DNA of 64,000 nucleotides, taken from the NCBI RefSeq assembly GCF_000422505.1, contig NZ_KE383864.1, positions 168,381 through 232,380 of the forward strand, read 5' to 3'. The stretch comes from Paenibacillus pinihumi DSM 23905 = JCM 16419. GTDB taxonomy: Bacteria > Bacillota > Bacilli > Paenibacillales > Paenibacillaceae. Positions 36,042 to 46,461 of this stretch are shown here, piece by piece. How positions within the stretch are numbered: the first letter of the stretch is position 1; the number at the start of each line of letters is the position of its first letter. The notes under the pieces were generated by a model that was given only the letters and a program-made list of their open reading frames with translations, searched no databases and was not told the origin of the DNA. The translations under genes were made by a program, and so were the position numbers.

Positions 36042-37328
36042 TTACACCTCCATTACAAGCAGCTCAGGGTCAGCGAGCAGCTGCTTGATGTAGTTCATAA
36101 AGTTTTGAGCTGTAGCGCCGTCAATCAGACGGTGGTCGAAGCTTAAGGAAAGAGCCATAACAGGTGCTGCTACGATTTGGCCGTTCTTCACAACAGCCTT
36201 CTCGGAAATGCGTCCCGTTCCCAGGATAGCAACCTCAGGGAAGTTGATAACCGGAGTAAAGAACATACCGCCAGCGGAGCCGATGTTTGTGATCGTCATC
36301 GTGCTGCCCTTCAGTTCATGAGGAGCAAGCTTGCCGTCGCGGCCGCGGGTTGCCAGATCCTTGATTTCATTACCGATCATCCAGATGCTCTTGCGGTCAG
36401 CATCTTGAACGACAGGAACGATCAGGCCGTTATCTGTATCTGCTGCGATACCGATGTTGTAGTATTTGCGCAGTACGATTTCCTGGTTAGCCTCATCCAG
36501 TGTCGCATTCATGATCGGGAACTCGCGCAGTGCAGCAACGAGTGCCTTGACGATGAATGGCAGGTAAGTCAGCTTAACGCCCTTCTTCTCAGCCAGCGGT
36601 TTCGCTTTTGTACGAAGCTCAACAAGCTGGGTTACATCGACTTCATCCATCAATGTAACGTGAGGAGCCGTGTATACCGATTTGGACATTGCGCCCGCGA
36701 TAATTTTGCGGATGCCTTTGAACGGTACACGCTCTTCCGGACGGTCGCCTGTTTGGACAGGTGCTGCCGGTGCAGACTTGGATTCTGCTTTTGCTGCCGG
36801 AGCTGCTTCTGCAGATGCAGATGTTGCTCCTCCTGCTGCGATTTGGTCCACATCTTCACGGGTAATACGGTTGTTTTTGCCGGAGCCTGTAACGCCAGCC
36901 AGTGCTACACCCTTCTCACGCGCATATTTGCGAACGCTTGGTGTAGCCAAAACCAGGCCGGCAGCTTCAGCTGGAGCGCTTTGCGCTGCCGCAGGCGCTG
37001 CTGGAGCCGCTTCTGCTTTTTCTTCTGCTTTCGCTGCAGGAGCTGCTTCTTCCTGGTGAGCAGGTGCTGCCTGCTCAGGCACATCGCCTTCAGCATCGAT
37101 AATCGCAACGATCTCGCCAACGTGACATACCTGTCCGTCCTTGACCAGAACTTCCTGCACCTTACCGTTTACCGGACAAGGCACCTCTACGATCGCCTTG
37201 TCATTTTGTACTTCCATGATGATATCTTCGTCTGTTACTGTGTCGCCCGCTTTGATATGCACTTTAATAATTTCACCTTCGTGCAATCCTTCGCCGAGCT
37301 CAGGAAAACGATACTCAAATTTTGCCAC
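36042..37328 (-). CDS. pdhC: Dihydrolipoamide acetyltransferase (E2)
   Basis: E2 core of pyruvate dehydrogenase, 428 aa, which transfers the acetyl group from lipoate to CoA. It has one N-terminal lipoyl domain with the lipoyl Lys at K44 ([12 protein letters not shown]). An Ala/Glu/Pro-rich linker follows, then the E1/E3-binding domain ([20 protein letters not shown]) and another Ala-rich linker. The catalytic domain ends with the active-site [15 protein letters not shown]. It lies 4 bp before pdhD and 25 bp after pdhB. Confidence 0.96.
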   Translation of the reverse strand: MAKFEYRFPELGEGLHEGEIIKVHIKAGDTVTDEDIIMEVQNDKAIVEVPCPVNGKVQEVLVKDGQVCHVGEIVAIIDAEGDVPEQAAPAHQEEAAPAAKAEEKAEAAPAAPAAAQSAPAEAAGLVLATPSVRKYAREKGVALAGVTGSGKNNRITREDVDQIAAGGATSASAEAAPAAKAESKSAPAAPVQTGDRPEERVPFKGIRKIIAGAMSKSVYTAPHVTLMDEVDVTQLVELRTKAKPLAEKKGVKLTYLPFIVKALVAALREFPIMNATLDEANQEIVLRKYYNIGIAADTDNGLIVPVVQDADRKSIWMIGNEIKDLATRGRDGKLAPHELKGSTMTITNIGSAGGMFFTPVINFPEVAILGTGRISEKAVVKNGQIVAAPVMALSLSFDHRLIDGATAQNFMNYIKQLLADPELLVMEV

Positions 37329-37353
37329 CTTGGGTTCCCTCCTTACTGATCAA

Positions 37354-38334
37354 TTAAAACTCCAAAACTTTGTTGACTGCTGTAATGATGCGGGCCGGAG
37401 ATGGCAACCAGGCATCTTCAATTTGAGCGAACGGATATACGGTATCCGGACCTGCAACGCGAAGCACAGGAGCTTCCAGGTGCAGAATTGCTTTTTCATT
37501 GATTTGGGCAATGATTTCCGCAGCGGCGCCGGAAGTTTTTTGTGCTTCCTGTACGACGATCGCACGGTTTGTTTTTTGGATCGAAGCTACGATTGTATCG
37601 ATATCCAGCGGCAGCAGTGTGCGCAGGTCGATAACCTCAGCCTTGATGCCTTTGGTTTTTTCCAGCTCGTCAGCTGCCTTAACAGCTGTGTGTACCATCA
37701 TGCCGTAAGCGATGATGGTAACATCACTGCCTTCACGAACGATATTTGCTTTGCCGATTGGCACCGTGTAATCCTCTTCAGGCACATCTGCACGGAAAGC
37801 ATGGTACAAGTTCAGGTGCTCCATGAAGAATACAGGGTCATTGTCACGGATAGCCGAGATCATCAGACCTTTTGCATCGTATGGATTGGATGGAACGATA
37901 ACTTTGATACCCGGAGTCTGAATTGCCAGACCTTCCAGGGAATCTGTATGCAGTTCAGCCGCTTTAACGCCGCCCCCGAAAGGTGTTCTGAACACGATTG
38001 GAGAGTTGTAACGTCCGCCGGAGCGGTAGCGCATGCGCGCAGCTTGTATGAACATTTGGTCAAGCGCTTCATATATGAAACCGACAAACTGGATTTCCGC
38101 AACCGGGCGGAATCCTTGTGTACCCATACCCACAGCAAGACCGGCAATTGCGGACTCAGCAAGCGGCGTATCAAATACGCGGTCTTCGCCGAATTCTGCC
38201 TGCAAACCTTCTGTTGCGCGGAATACACCGCCGACTTTACCTACGTCTTCCCCGAAAACAAGTACATTCGGGTCTTTTCTCAGTTCCACGCGCATCGCGT
38301 CGCGGATCGCTTCTTTCATATTCATTTGAGCCAT
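37354..38334 (-). CDS. pdhB: Pyruvate dehydrogenase E1 beta subunit
   Basis: Beta chain of the thiamin-diphosphate-dependent E1 enzyme, 326 aa, of the transketolase-like pyrimidine-binding plus C-terminal domain family. Motifs: [37 protein letters not shown] with the cofactor-contacting Glu, and the C-terminal [18 protein letters not shown]. It pairs with PdhA, encoded 15 bp upstream. A GGGGGAA site precedes the start. Confidence 0.96.
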   Translation of the reverse strand: MAQMNMKEAIRDAMRVELRKDPNVLVFGEDVGKVGGVFRATEGLQAEFGEDRVFDTPLAESAIAGLAVGMGTQGFRPVAEIQFVGFIYEALDQMFIQAARMRYRSGGRYNSPIVFRTPFGGGVKAAELHTDSLEGLAIQTPGIKVIVPSNPYDAKGLMISAIRDNDPVFFMEHLNLYHAFRADVPEEDYTVPIGKANIVREGSDVTIIAYGMMVHTAVKAADELEKTKGIKAEVIDLRTLLPLDIDTIVASIQKTNRAIVVQEAQKTSGAAAEIIAQINEKAILHLEAPVLRVAGPDTVYPFAQIEDAWLPSPARIITAVNKVLEF

Positions 38335-38349
38335 GATGACGGTTCCCCC

Positions 38350-39423
<1,074 letters not shown>

Positions 39424-39471
39424 TCACCCCAATAAAGATATTTGAATATCAGATAAAGCTGTTATAGAATT

Positions 39472-39501
39472 ATTATAAACCTGTTTAGCAAGAATGGTCA
39501 A
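39472..39501 (-). promoter_or_regulatory. Sigma-A promoter of pdhABCD
   Basis: On the minus strand TTGACC and TATAAT are 18 bp apart, about 55 bp before the pdhA start codon. Confidence 0.75.
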
Positions 39502-39562
39502 AAGAAAAATCGAAAAAAGTGTTATTTTATCTTATTTCTTCGATCCTCAGACACATTTTTGT

Positions 39563-39591
39563 TTGTAATACAGATTTGAAAATAATATAGT
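39563..39591 (+). promoter_or_regulatory. Sigma-A promoter of the esterase gene
   Basis: TTGTAA and TATAGT are separated by 17 bp, about 100 bp before the esterase start and divergent from the pdh promoter. Confidence 0.55.
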
Positions 39592-39694
39592 ACAGATTGG
39601 TACAACTGCGGGGAAAAGACTGTTACAAAGCCGATTCCCTCCTATTGTTTACCCATATCTTCAGAAAACCATGCAAGAAAAGGAGAAAAGATAA

Positions 39695-40435
39695 ATGAGC
39701 GACTACTTGAAACGGACAATTGTCAAAGAAACCGTTCCCTCCCGGTATCTTCCAGAGGGGCAGCGGGAGCTGCGTATTTTTCTTCCGCCGGGCTATAATG
39801 AAATTTTAAGTTATCCGGTGGTTTATTGTCAGGACGGCGAGGATTTCTTTAATTTCGGCCGGATTGCAACCCAGGCCAACAAGCTGATTCTTGAGGAGGA
39901 CATGGAGCCCTTTATCATTGTAGGGGTTGATGTAGACAAACAGAAACGCACAGCCGAGTATGCACCGGACGGCGACCGCCATGATTCTTATGTAAAATTC
40001 TTCGTTGAGGAAATGATTCCTTACATCTCTTCACGCTATTCTGTCCGGAATGAAGCGGATCAAATCATTCTCGCCGGCGATTCGCTGGGCGCAACAGCAG
40101 GACTTCATATTGCCCTGCAATATCCGCGGCGCTTCGCTACTCTTATTTCGTTCTCCGGGGCCTATTATCCTGCTTCCCAAGAGATCGTGAAGGGATATTC
40201 CGGCTCGCTGGAGTGGCTGAGCATGTTCATGTCCGTCGGCCTGCAGGAGACTGCCTATGAGACAGACCGCGGCGTTTTCGACTTTGTTGCGCTGAACCGG
40301 AGCATGAAGCCCCTGATGGAGGAGAAGGGCGCCAAGCTCCATTATTCGGAGCGGGACGGCCTTCACCAATGGGGCTTTTGGCAGAAGCAGGTTCCCGAAG
40401 CGTTGCATTGGGCTATGCAGCCAGCTCGGATTTGA
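39695..40435 (+). CDS. Esterase of the esterase-D / enterochelin-esterase fold
   Basis: A 246-aa alpha/beta hydrolase. The nucleophile elbow is AGDSLGAT (Ser), with the oxyanion region in LPPGYNEILSYPVVYCQDG and the likely catalytic His near ERDGLHQWGFW. There is no signal peptide, so it acts in the cytoplasm. The family includes esterase D and BesA-like siderophore trilactone hydrolases, but no siderophore genes lie nearby. The 3' end overlaps the convergent phosphatase gene by 23 bp. Confidence 0.88.
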   Translation: MSDYLKRTIVKETVPSRYLPEGQRELRIFLPPGYNEILSYPVVYCQDGEDFFNFGRIATQANKLILEEDMEPFIIVGVDVDKQKRTAEYAPDGDRHDSYVKFFVEEMIPYISSRYSVRNEADQIILAGDSLGATAGLHIALQYPRRFATLISFSGAYYPASQEIVKGYSGSLEWLSMFMSVGLQETAYETDRGVFDFVALNRSMKPLMEEKGAKLHYSERDGLHQWGFWQKQVPEALHWAMQPARI

Positions 40436-40889
40436 CCTTGTCCAGAAGCCGTTTGCAGCCGGACTCCACCAGTTCGTACACTTCATCGAAGTTATCCGTA
40501 TAGTACGGGTCCGGCACATCGGAAAAACCGCGCTCAGGCAGCAGATCCATAAATTTCATCGTCTGGGCTTGAACGGACTGCTGTTCAGGCAGCCACTTTT
40601 TTACATCAAGCTCATTTTGACTATCCATACAAATAATATAATCAAACTGTTCATAATCATCCGTTTTCACCTGGCGGGCCTTCATGCCCTCATAGCCGAT
40701 GCCCTGGCTGTCCAGGAGCTTCCTGGTACCCGCATGCGGAGGCTTGCCAAGATGCCAGTCCCCGGTTCCGGCCGAGTCGACCTTAATCTGGCCCGCCAGA
40801 CCTTCTTTTTCTACCAGATTGCGAAATACGGCCTCGGCCATCGGCGACCGGCATATATTCCCCAAGCAAACAAACAATACCCGTTTCAT
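40413..40889 (-). CDS. Low-molecular-weight protein tyrosine phosphatase
   Basis: A 158-aa phosphatase. The P-loop is VCLGNICRSPMAEA, with nucleophile C8 and R14, and the general-acid loop is VPDPYYTDNFDEVYELV. The family removes phosphate from tyrosine or arginine residues of proteins (YwlE/PtpB-like). It lies 35 bp after the TRIC-like gene and is probably co-transcribed. Confidence 0.94.
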   Translation of the reverse strand: MKRVLFVCLGNICRSPMAEAVFRNLVEKEGLAGQIKVDSAGTGDWHLGKPPHAGTRKLLDSQGIGYEGMKARQVKTDDYEQFDYIICMDSQNELDVKKWLPEQQSVQAQTMKFMDLLPERGFSDVPDPYYTDNFDEVYELVESGCKRLLDKVKSELAA

Positions 40890-40924
40890 GGTGTTGCCCC
40901 TTTCAAATTGTGTAGTAAACGGTT

Positions 40925-41566
40925 TTATGATTTCCCATTATTCGAAGTCGCGGCAGCCTGCTTCAGCGATCGGCGAGGCAATTTCCACTTGTAATGGACA
41001 GAAAGCATCCGAAAGATAATAATCAGTACAAATAGTCCCAGCAGCTGCCACGTTGCCGTAGCCCACCCCATACCGATGAGGACGCCTCCCAACATCGCCC
41101 AGACGGCATAAATTTCATCCCTCAGCACGAGCGGCTTTCGTCCGGCAAGCAAGTCACGGATAATACCGCCCCCGATTCCCGTAAGCATGGCTGCCACAAT
41201 AACCGCACTCAGCGGTACCTTCATGCTTGTTGCGGCCAGCGCCCCCTGGATGGCAAAGGCGGACAGGCCAATGGCATCAAACAGCGCCTCGCTGCGACGC
41301 CAGCGGTGAATCCAGCCGACAGGCAGCAGGAAAGCAATCAGGACTGAAATAATGGCGGTTTTCAAAAACAGGCCCTGGCTCCATAATGTTGTAATCGGCA
41401 TCCCGATGAGCACATTCCTCACGACACCTCCGCCAAAAGCCGTCACCAGTCCAAGCACAAATACACCCAGAATATCGTACTCTTCTTCCATCGCCACAAT
41501 CGCCCCGCTCACCGCAAAAGCAATGGTGCCGATAATGCTGAACCAACTGAAGATATCTAAATCCAC
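40925..41566 (-). CDS. TRIC/UPF0126-type membrane protein (YvgT-like)
   Basis: A 213-aa membrane protein with two repeats of three helices, each repeat carrying a Gly-rich turn (TAFGGGVVRNVLIG and TGIGGGIIRDLLAGRKPLVL). This is the hallmark of the TRIC-like bacterial family, which forms cation channels. I chose the GTG at 41566 because GGGGGAG lies before it. A longer frame reaches back into the adjacent inverted-repeat element and looks non-genic there. The element ends 30 bp upstream. Confidence 0.88.
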   Translation of the reverse strand: MDLDIFSWFSIIGTIAFAVSGAIVAMEEEYDILGVFVLGLVTAFGGGVVRNVLIGMPITTLWSQGLFLKTAIISVLIAFLLPVGWIHRWRRSEALFDAIGLSAFAIQGALAATSMKVPLSAVIVAAMLTGIGGGIIRDLLAGRKPLVLRDEIYAVWAMLGGVLIGMGWATATWQLLGLFVLIIIFRMLSVHYKWKLPRRSLKQAAATSNNGKS

Positions 41567-41596
41567 GACCCGACTCCCCCGTTTTCCCCTTCTATC

Positions 41597-41784
41597 TATA
41601 AGTTGAACAATTGACTTTAGGTCAGGGCCGCCGTGTGAAAGGTTCCTCCGATCGCTGTTGTTCCCGGATTTCTTGAATGAAAGACAGGTATGGGAAAAAT
41701 CCGGGAACAAAGGCGACCGCTTCGCTTCTCCAGAATCCTTTCACACTCTGGCTATCCGGCCTCCGTTTTTTTGTTCAACTTATA
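41597..41784. repeat. 188-bp imperfect inverted repeat, MITE-like
   Basis: The 14-bp ends TATAAGTTGAACAA and TTGTTCAACTTATA are perfect inverted repeats. Inside them, GTGTGAAAGG (41633) pairs with CCTTTCACAC (41737), and GTTCCCGGATTT (41660) with AAATCCGGGAAC (41697), so the whole element folds back on itself. The copies of TA at both edges look like a target-site duplication, as for IS630/Tc1-mariner-related MITEs. It holds no gene. It could also act as a structured RNA or terminator (CTCCGTTTTTTTG near the right end). It occurs once in this window. Confidence 0.7.
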
Positions 41785-41968
41785 TAGCACCATTTACATT
41801 GTGTCAAACGGTGTCTTTTCATGTCTTTTCCCATTGTAGCGGCGCCCCATCATTCACGCAACCCATAAACAAATCTCTGATTGGAATTTTGTTCAAGTAC
41901 CGCTAAAATAGAAGAGTTACGACTCGCACCACGTATCTAATCAACATGAAAAGTAAAGGATGAAGAAA

Positions 41969-42883
41969 TTGAACAAGAAAGGACATCTCTCATTGGCATT
42001 GGCTGCCGGCTCAATGGCTGTCTATACCAATCCCTCCTATTCGCTGTCTGACTGGGATCAGACCCTTGCCGCGCTGCTCCTTGCGGCCTGTGCAGGCATC
42101 GGCGGACTGGCTCCGGATATCGATCATAAAACAAGCACAGCGAGCAAAACGATTCAATTTTCCGCACGCAAGCGAAAAAGTTTCCGTTCCGCATCAGGCG
42201 CATGCTTTACAGTTGGCCTTGTTCTTACGATTGTCTGGCTTGCAGCCAAACTGAACTGGGTAGCCTGGGATACCTGGCTTGATCCGCTCTGGTCCCCGTA
42301 TGCGCTCACAGCCGCAGCAATCGGGCCATTTTTGCTTGGCGGAGGACTTGTATTCCTTATGCTGTCCAGACTGCGCAATCTCGTACTGATAGCCGGAGGA
42401 GCCGGACTATTGGCAGCGGCTTATCTAAATGAGTGGCACTGGATCGCCTCATTCGCCGGGATCGCCATGCTGCTGCTCCCGCTTGTGAAGCACCGCGGCA
42501 TTATACATACACCCGAATTCGCGATTGCCCTGACAATCGGGCTTCTCTCATTTGCAGGACAGCAGCCGGAGCTTGTACAAGCGGCCATTACCGGATTTAT
42601 AATCGGCTGGTGGACACATCTGGCTGGCGATTGCTTCGGGAGCGAGGGCATTCATTTACTGATTATCCCCAAGCTCAAGCTTGCCATGCATCTGTTCTCT
42701 AACGGCAGTGCCACAGAGAAGCTGGTCATCGGCATCTGCACACTATGCATTACTATTGTCTGGTTTTTGCTTGTTCTCGGTATTGAGCCTGTTTCGCTAA
42801 CTGCCGAAAATCGGCTTCAATCAGTCCCGGCACAAACGTCCATAACAGCAACAACGGCATTAAACCGATCAGACGAGGTGTAA
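41969..42883 (+). CDS. YdjM-like membrane-bound metal-dependent hydrolase
   Basis: A 304-aa membrane protein with about seven helices. YdjM/DUF457 motifs are KKGHLSLALAAG, APDIDHKTS near residue 45, KHRGIIHTPEF (the HRG-x-x-H motif) and GWWTHLAGDCFGSEGI. The conserved His and Asp residues suggest a metal-dependent hydrolase in the membrane, and the substrate is unknown. The TTG at 41969 lies 8 nt after AAAGGA and is preferred. An ATG nine bases upstream touches that site. thiN follows after 3 bp. Confidence 0.8.
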   Translation: MNKKGHLSLALAAGSMAVYTNPSYSLSDWDQTLAALLLAACAGIGGLAPDIDHKTSTASKTIQFSARKRKSFRSASGACFTVGLVLTIVWLAAKLNWVAWDTWLDPLWSPYALTAAAIGPFLLGGGLVFLMLSRLRNLVLIAGGAGLLAAAYLNEWHWIASFAGIAMLLLPLVKHRGIIHTPEFAIALTIGLLSFAGQQPELVQAAITGFIIGWWTHLAGDCFGSEGIHLLIIPKLKLAMHLFSNGSATEKLVIGICTLCITIVWFLLVLGIEPVSLTAENRLQSVPAQTSITATTALNRSDEV

Positions 42884-42886
42884 TCC

Positions 42887-43525
42887 ATGCAAAAGAAAAT
42901 TGTTATTTTCACAGGCGGCCGTCTGGGTCATTGGGCAATGTCCTGCCTCGCCGGTGCCTCCTATATTATCGGGGCAGACAGCGGTGCGTTGTTTCTGGTC
43001 CGTAACGGCGTCACTCCGGATCTGTCTATTGGCGACTTTGATTCCGTCACCCCGGCAGAGCTGGAGGTGATTAAAAGCAGCAGCAAGCAAATTTTAACTT
43101 GCGACGACTTTGACAAGGATTACACGGATACCGAGCTTGCCTTCCTGAAAGCAGCTGAATTGAATCCTTCTGAAATCATTATAGCGGGTGCGCTTGGCAC
43201 GCGTTTTGACCATTCGCTGGCAAATGTGCATTTGCTCGTTCAGGCTGCCGCAGCCGGAATTAATGCCGCCATCGCAGATGAGTATAATGAGATTAGGCTT
43301 GTTACAGACGAGCTTGCAGTGAGCAAAGGGAAGTACCCCACACTTTCCCTGCTCCCCTTATCCGAAAAGGTGACGGGCATCAATCTGACAGGGTTTAGAT
43401 ACCCGCTTCACAATGCTGCCCTCGAGATGGGCCAGTCGCTCGGCATCAGCAATGTAGTTGAAGCAGAGACGGGACATATCTCCATCTCCGGCGGCAAGCT
43501 GCTTGTGATACAAAGCAGAGATTAA
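42887..43525 (+). CDS. thiN: Thiamine pyrophosphokinase
   Basis: Makes thiamine diphosphate from thiamine and ATP, 212 aa. Motifs: IIGADSGALFLVRNGVTPDLSIGDFDS (the GDFDS acids bind Mg-ATP), DKDYTDTELAFLKA and GALGTRFDHSLANVHLL. GAGGTG precedes the ATG. It lies between a ydjM-like gene and ydbS-ydbT. Its product is the cofactor of PdhA encoded 4 kb away, though no common regulation is visible. Confidence 0.94.
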   Translation: MQKKIVIFTGGRLGHWAMSCLAGASYIIGADSGALFLVRNGVTPDLSIGDFDSVTPAELEVIKSSSKQILTCDDFDKDYTDTELAFLKAAELNPSEIIIAGALGTRFDHSLANVHLLVQAAAAGINAAIADEYNEIRLVTDELAVSKGKYPTLSLLPLSEKVTGINLTGFRYPLHNAALEMGQSLGISNVVEAETGHISISGGKLLVIQSRD

Positions 43526-43560
43526 TCAAGCCGAGTCTGTATAAAAGGAGTCTGATAATC

Positions 43561-44037
43561 GTGAACGAACCGAAAAAACGGATTGATGGCAAGGCCCTGT
43601 ATGCATGGCGGCTGGCAGCTTGGGTATCCGCTGCCGTATATTTCGTCATTGTTGCTGCTCTTGTGGTGCTGACCTGGAAATTCGGGTGGCCATGGTGGAT
43701 AGCTGCTGCCGCAGCCGGTGCTGCGATACTCGCAGCGATTATTGAAATCATGATTCTTCCAAGACTTCATTATGAGCAGTGGCGATATGAAATCCTGGAA
43801 GAGGAGATCGAGCTTCGCCACGGTATTTTCATTCGCAAGCGGACAACGATCCCTATGCTCCGCATTCAGCATGTCGATACCAAACAAGGACCGTTCTTGC
43901 GAAAATACGGCTTGGCCACCGTATCCTTCGCGACCGCAGCCGGGAGTCATGAAATCCCTGCACTGACACAACAGGATGCCGAATCGGTCCGAAATCAGAT
44001 TGCCGCGCTGGCGAGGGTGTCCGATGAAGAACTATAA
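43561..44037 (+). CDS. ydbS: PH-domain membrane protein YdbS
   Basis: A 158-aa protein with two helices (about residues 16-60) and a bacterial PH-like (bPH2) domain (YEILEEEIELRHGIFIRKRTTIPMLRIQHVDTKQGPFLRKYG). It starts with GTG after AAAAGGAG. It overlaps ydbT by 14 bp. YdbS and YdbT form a membrane pair in Bacillus linked to resistance against amylolysin-type lantibiotics, and the same role here is inferred. Confidence 0.9.
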   Translation: MNEPKKRIDGKALYAWRLAAWVSAAVYFVIVAALVVLTWKFGWPWWIAAAAAGAAILAAIIEIMILPRLHYEQWRYEILEEEIELRHGIFIRKRTTIPMLRIQHVDTKQGPFLRKYGLATVSFATAAGSHEIPALTQQDAESVRNQIAALARVSDEEL

Positions 44038-45529
44038 TCCGGAAACTCAGCGTACAGACACGTCTCCAGTCAAACAAAGGCTGCATATCGTCTCCCTTAT
44101 CTTTTTTATAGGCGGCGCCGTTAAAAATTTCATTTATCCGTTAGCCGCTTTGCTAATTAGCTACTTCGTTCGCAATGGCATTGAAGGAATATGGAGCAGC
44201 GGCATTATTGCATTGGCAGCGCTGCTTATTATTGTCGCCGGCTATATCAGCTGGCTGCGGTTCACCTATTCTGTTCAAGACGGCATGGTAAATATTGAGA
44301 GCGGAGTTTTTGTCCGCAAAAATGTGTGGGTATCCAGTGACCGTGTACAGTCGGTTGATCTTACAGCAGGTGTGCTGCACCGAATGTTCGGCATCTTAAA
44401 ACTGCAAATTCAAACTGCTGGAGGAAATCAAGCTGAGGTCATCCTCAATGGCATCAGCAAGGCCGAGAGCAACCGAATCCAGGAGGCGCTTCTCCGCAAA
44501 ACTCAGCCTGATGTTCATGCAGCGGCAAATACCGAAGAACCGGTGGTTCAAGCCCCGGCCGAACAGGGCGCGAATGCGAGACCTGATGCGGATGAAAAGC
44601 TACAGCTTACCGGACGGAACTTGTTCATTTACAGCATTACTTCCGGCACAATCGGCATCGTGCTTGCTGTAATAGGCGCAGCCTATTCCCAGCTTCACAA
44701 GTGGCTGAATCAGGCTTTGGACCTTGACCATATGACCTGGGAGCAGTTGACTCTGTGGAAAGGGACACTGTTTGCGGCAGGACTGCTGCTGGCGGCGTGG
44801 ATTATTGCTGTATTTATTACGATTCAAAAAGAATACGGCTTTACCTTGGAGCGGACTGGGGGCCGGCTTAAGATGGAGCGCGGCTTGCTGGAGCGCAAGG
44901 AAGTCAGTATTAAGCTGAGGCGGATTCAAGCCATTCAACTGCAAAAAAACCTGCTTCGCAGGCCATTCGGCTTTGTCAGTGTCTATGCCGTCATTGCCGG
45001 GTACTCGGGAAAAGATGACAAGTCTGCTCTACTCTTTCCATTAATTCGTGAACAGGAGCTGGATGCATTTTTACAACGGTTTGTACCGCATCTTAAAGTC
45101 AGCCAGGATTGGGAGACCTTATCCGGGAAAGCGCTCACCAGCTATCTCTGGCCTTCTCTGCTCGTTTCGGCATTGATAACAGGATTGACACTGTCGCTTC
45201 TCCCCGGGCCTTGGATATGGCTGGCGCTCGCACTCTCTGCCTTGATGCTGTTATATTCCTGGCTTCAATACAAGGAAACAGCCTGGAGCATTCAAGGAGA
45301 CCAGCTTGCAATTCGTTACGGCGCCTTCAACCGTTGCCAGGCACTTGTCCCGAAGCGGAAAATTCAATGGCATTCAACGTCCCAGCATTTTTTCCAACGG
45401 CGCAAACAGCTCGCATCCCTCAAGGTCGCACTTCCGTCAGGCAAAGGGGCTGCCAAGTATTCGATTCTTCACCTGCCCGAAGAGACCGCCATACAGCTTA
45501 AACAATGGATTACTCAACGTCACGGATAG
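44024..45529 (+). CDS. ydbT: PH-domain membrane protein YdbT
   Basis: A 501-aa membrane protein with about six helices and three bPH2 domains. Each has the family pattern seen in YSVQDGMVNIESGVFVRKNVWVSSDRVQSVDL (about residue 80), LERTGGRLKMERGLLERKEVSIKLRRIQAIQL (about 280) and WSIQGDQLAIRYGAFNRCQALVPKRKIQW (about 415). I chose the ATG at 44024, preceded by GAGGGTG, which overlaps the ydbS end. It is the partner of YdbS. Confidence 0.9.
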   Translation: MKNYNPETQRTDTSPVKQRLHIVSLIFFIGGAVKNFIYPLAALLISYFVRNGIEGIWSSGIIALAALLIIVAGYISWLRFTYSVQDGMVNIESGVFVRKNVWVSSDRVQSVDLTAGVLHRMFGILKLQIQTAGGNQAEVILNGISKAESNRIQEALLRKTQPDVHAAANTEEPVVQAPAEQGANARPDADEKLQLTGRNLFIYSITSGTIGIVLAVIGAAYSQLHKWLNQALDLDHMTWEQLTLWKGTLFAAGLLLAAWIIAVFITIQKEYGFTLERTGGRLKMERGLLERKEVSIKLRRIQAIQLQKNLLRRPFGFVSVYAVIAGYSGKDDKSALLFPLIREQELDAFLQRFVPHLKVSQDWETLSGKALTSYLWPSLLVSALITGLTLSLLPGPWIWLALALSALMLLYSWLQYKETAWSIQGDQLAIRYGAFNRCQALVPKRKIQWHSTSQHFFQRRKQLASLKVALPSGKGAAKYSILHLPEETAIQLKQWITQRHG

Positions 45530-45542
45530 AAGATGTCAAAAT

Positions 45543-45593
45543 AAAAAGGTATCCCGCAGCTAACCATTAGCAGGCGGGATACCTTTAATTTTA
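45543..45593. terminator. Bidirectional terminator between ydbT and the PhnP-like gene
   Basis: AAAGGTATCCCGC pairs perfectly with GCGGGATACCTTT. T-rich runs follow on both strands (TTTAATTTT on plus, TTTTTAT on minus), so it ends both converging transcripts. Confidence 0.9.
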
Positions 45594-45644
45594 CGACTAA
45601 AGCGGCGTGCAAGTTGAATGTTCATTCAAACTGCAAGACAAATA

Positions 45645-46445
45645 TCAGAACACAAGCGGTGTTCCGTCCAGGAACGAATAAGTCATTCCTGTTTTTGCAA
45701 ATGTCACCTCTTCAGGCAGCTCATATTCACGGCTTAAATCAAGATCATGTGACAAATGGGTAAAGATGCTCGTCTTGGGCTGAATGACGGATAACAGCTC
45801 CAGCGCCTCTGTAACATCGTAGACAGACCTCGTTTCGATCGGGAACGGCTCCTTGTAGAAGCTGGTACCGAGAATCAGCAATTCCAGGCCATACAACGGC
45901 TGAAGCTGCTCCTCTGTTAAAGATATGGCATCCGAGCAATAGGCCCAGGCTGTGCCCGTCTGATCGTGGTCAAAGCGGAAAGCAAACGAATAGCCGTTTT
46001 TCCCGTGATTCACCTGCCAGCTTGTCACCTTCCAATGCCCCATATGAAAGCCCTGATCGAGGGAGTGGAAATCGAGCGAACGGTTCAGCCAAGGGAAACG
46101 GCCTGAAATCTCATCCAGCACAATCTGAGGCGCATAGAGCTGTCCTTTCTTTTTCAGCCAGCGGCACGCATCCGCCCACTCGACGATCCCGCCAATGTGA
46201 TCAAAATGCGCATGGGTAATGAGAACACGATTCACATCACGAAGGCCCGCCAGTTCCATCTGCCTTCCAAAATCCGGACCGCAATCGATGAGCGTGTCAC
46301 CGCTCGCCTTGTCACAAACATGGAGAGAAGAGCGCAGTCTGCGGTTTACCCCTCTGCTTCTTGCTTCCTGGCATACACCGCAGTCACAATATGTCCTTGG
46401 CACACCCATGGCGTCCCCTGTTCCTAAAAACGTAAGTCTTGTCAT
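45645..46445 (-). CDS. PhnP-like metallo-beta-lactamase-fold phosphodiesterase
   Basis: A 266-aa hydrolase. The N-terminal cysteines (YCDCGVC) match the structural zinc site of PhnP, and the active-site HAHFDHIGG and THLSHDLDL provide metal ligands. The family cleaves cyclic phosphate esters such as phosphoribosyl 1,2-cyclic phosphate. No phosphonate-degradation genes lie beside it. It ends a four-gene operon with a nitrilase and two GNAT genes. Confidence 0.87.
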   Translation of the reverse strand: MTRLTFLGTGDAMGVPRTYCDCGVCQEARSRGVNRRLRSSLHVCDKASGDTLIDCGPDFGRQMELAGLRDVNRVLITHAHFDHIGGIVEWADACRWLKKKGQLYAPQIVLDEISGRFPWLNRSLDFHSLDQGFHMGHWKVTSWQVNHGKNGYSFAFRFDHDQTGTAWAYCSDAISLTEEQLQPLYGLELLILGTSFYKEPFPIETRSVYDVTEALELLSVIQPKTSIFTHLSHDLDLSREYELPEEVTFAKTGMTYSFLDGTPLVF

Positions 46446-46461
46446 GAACGACAGCCATCCT

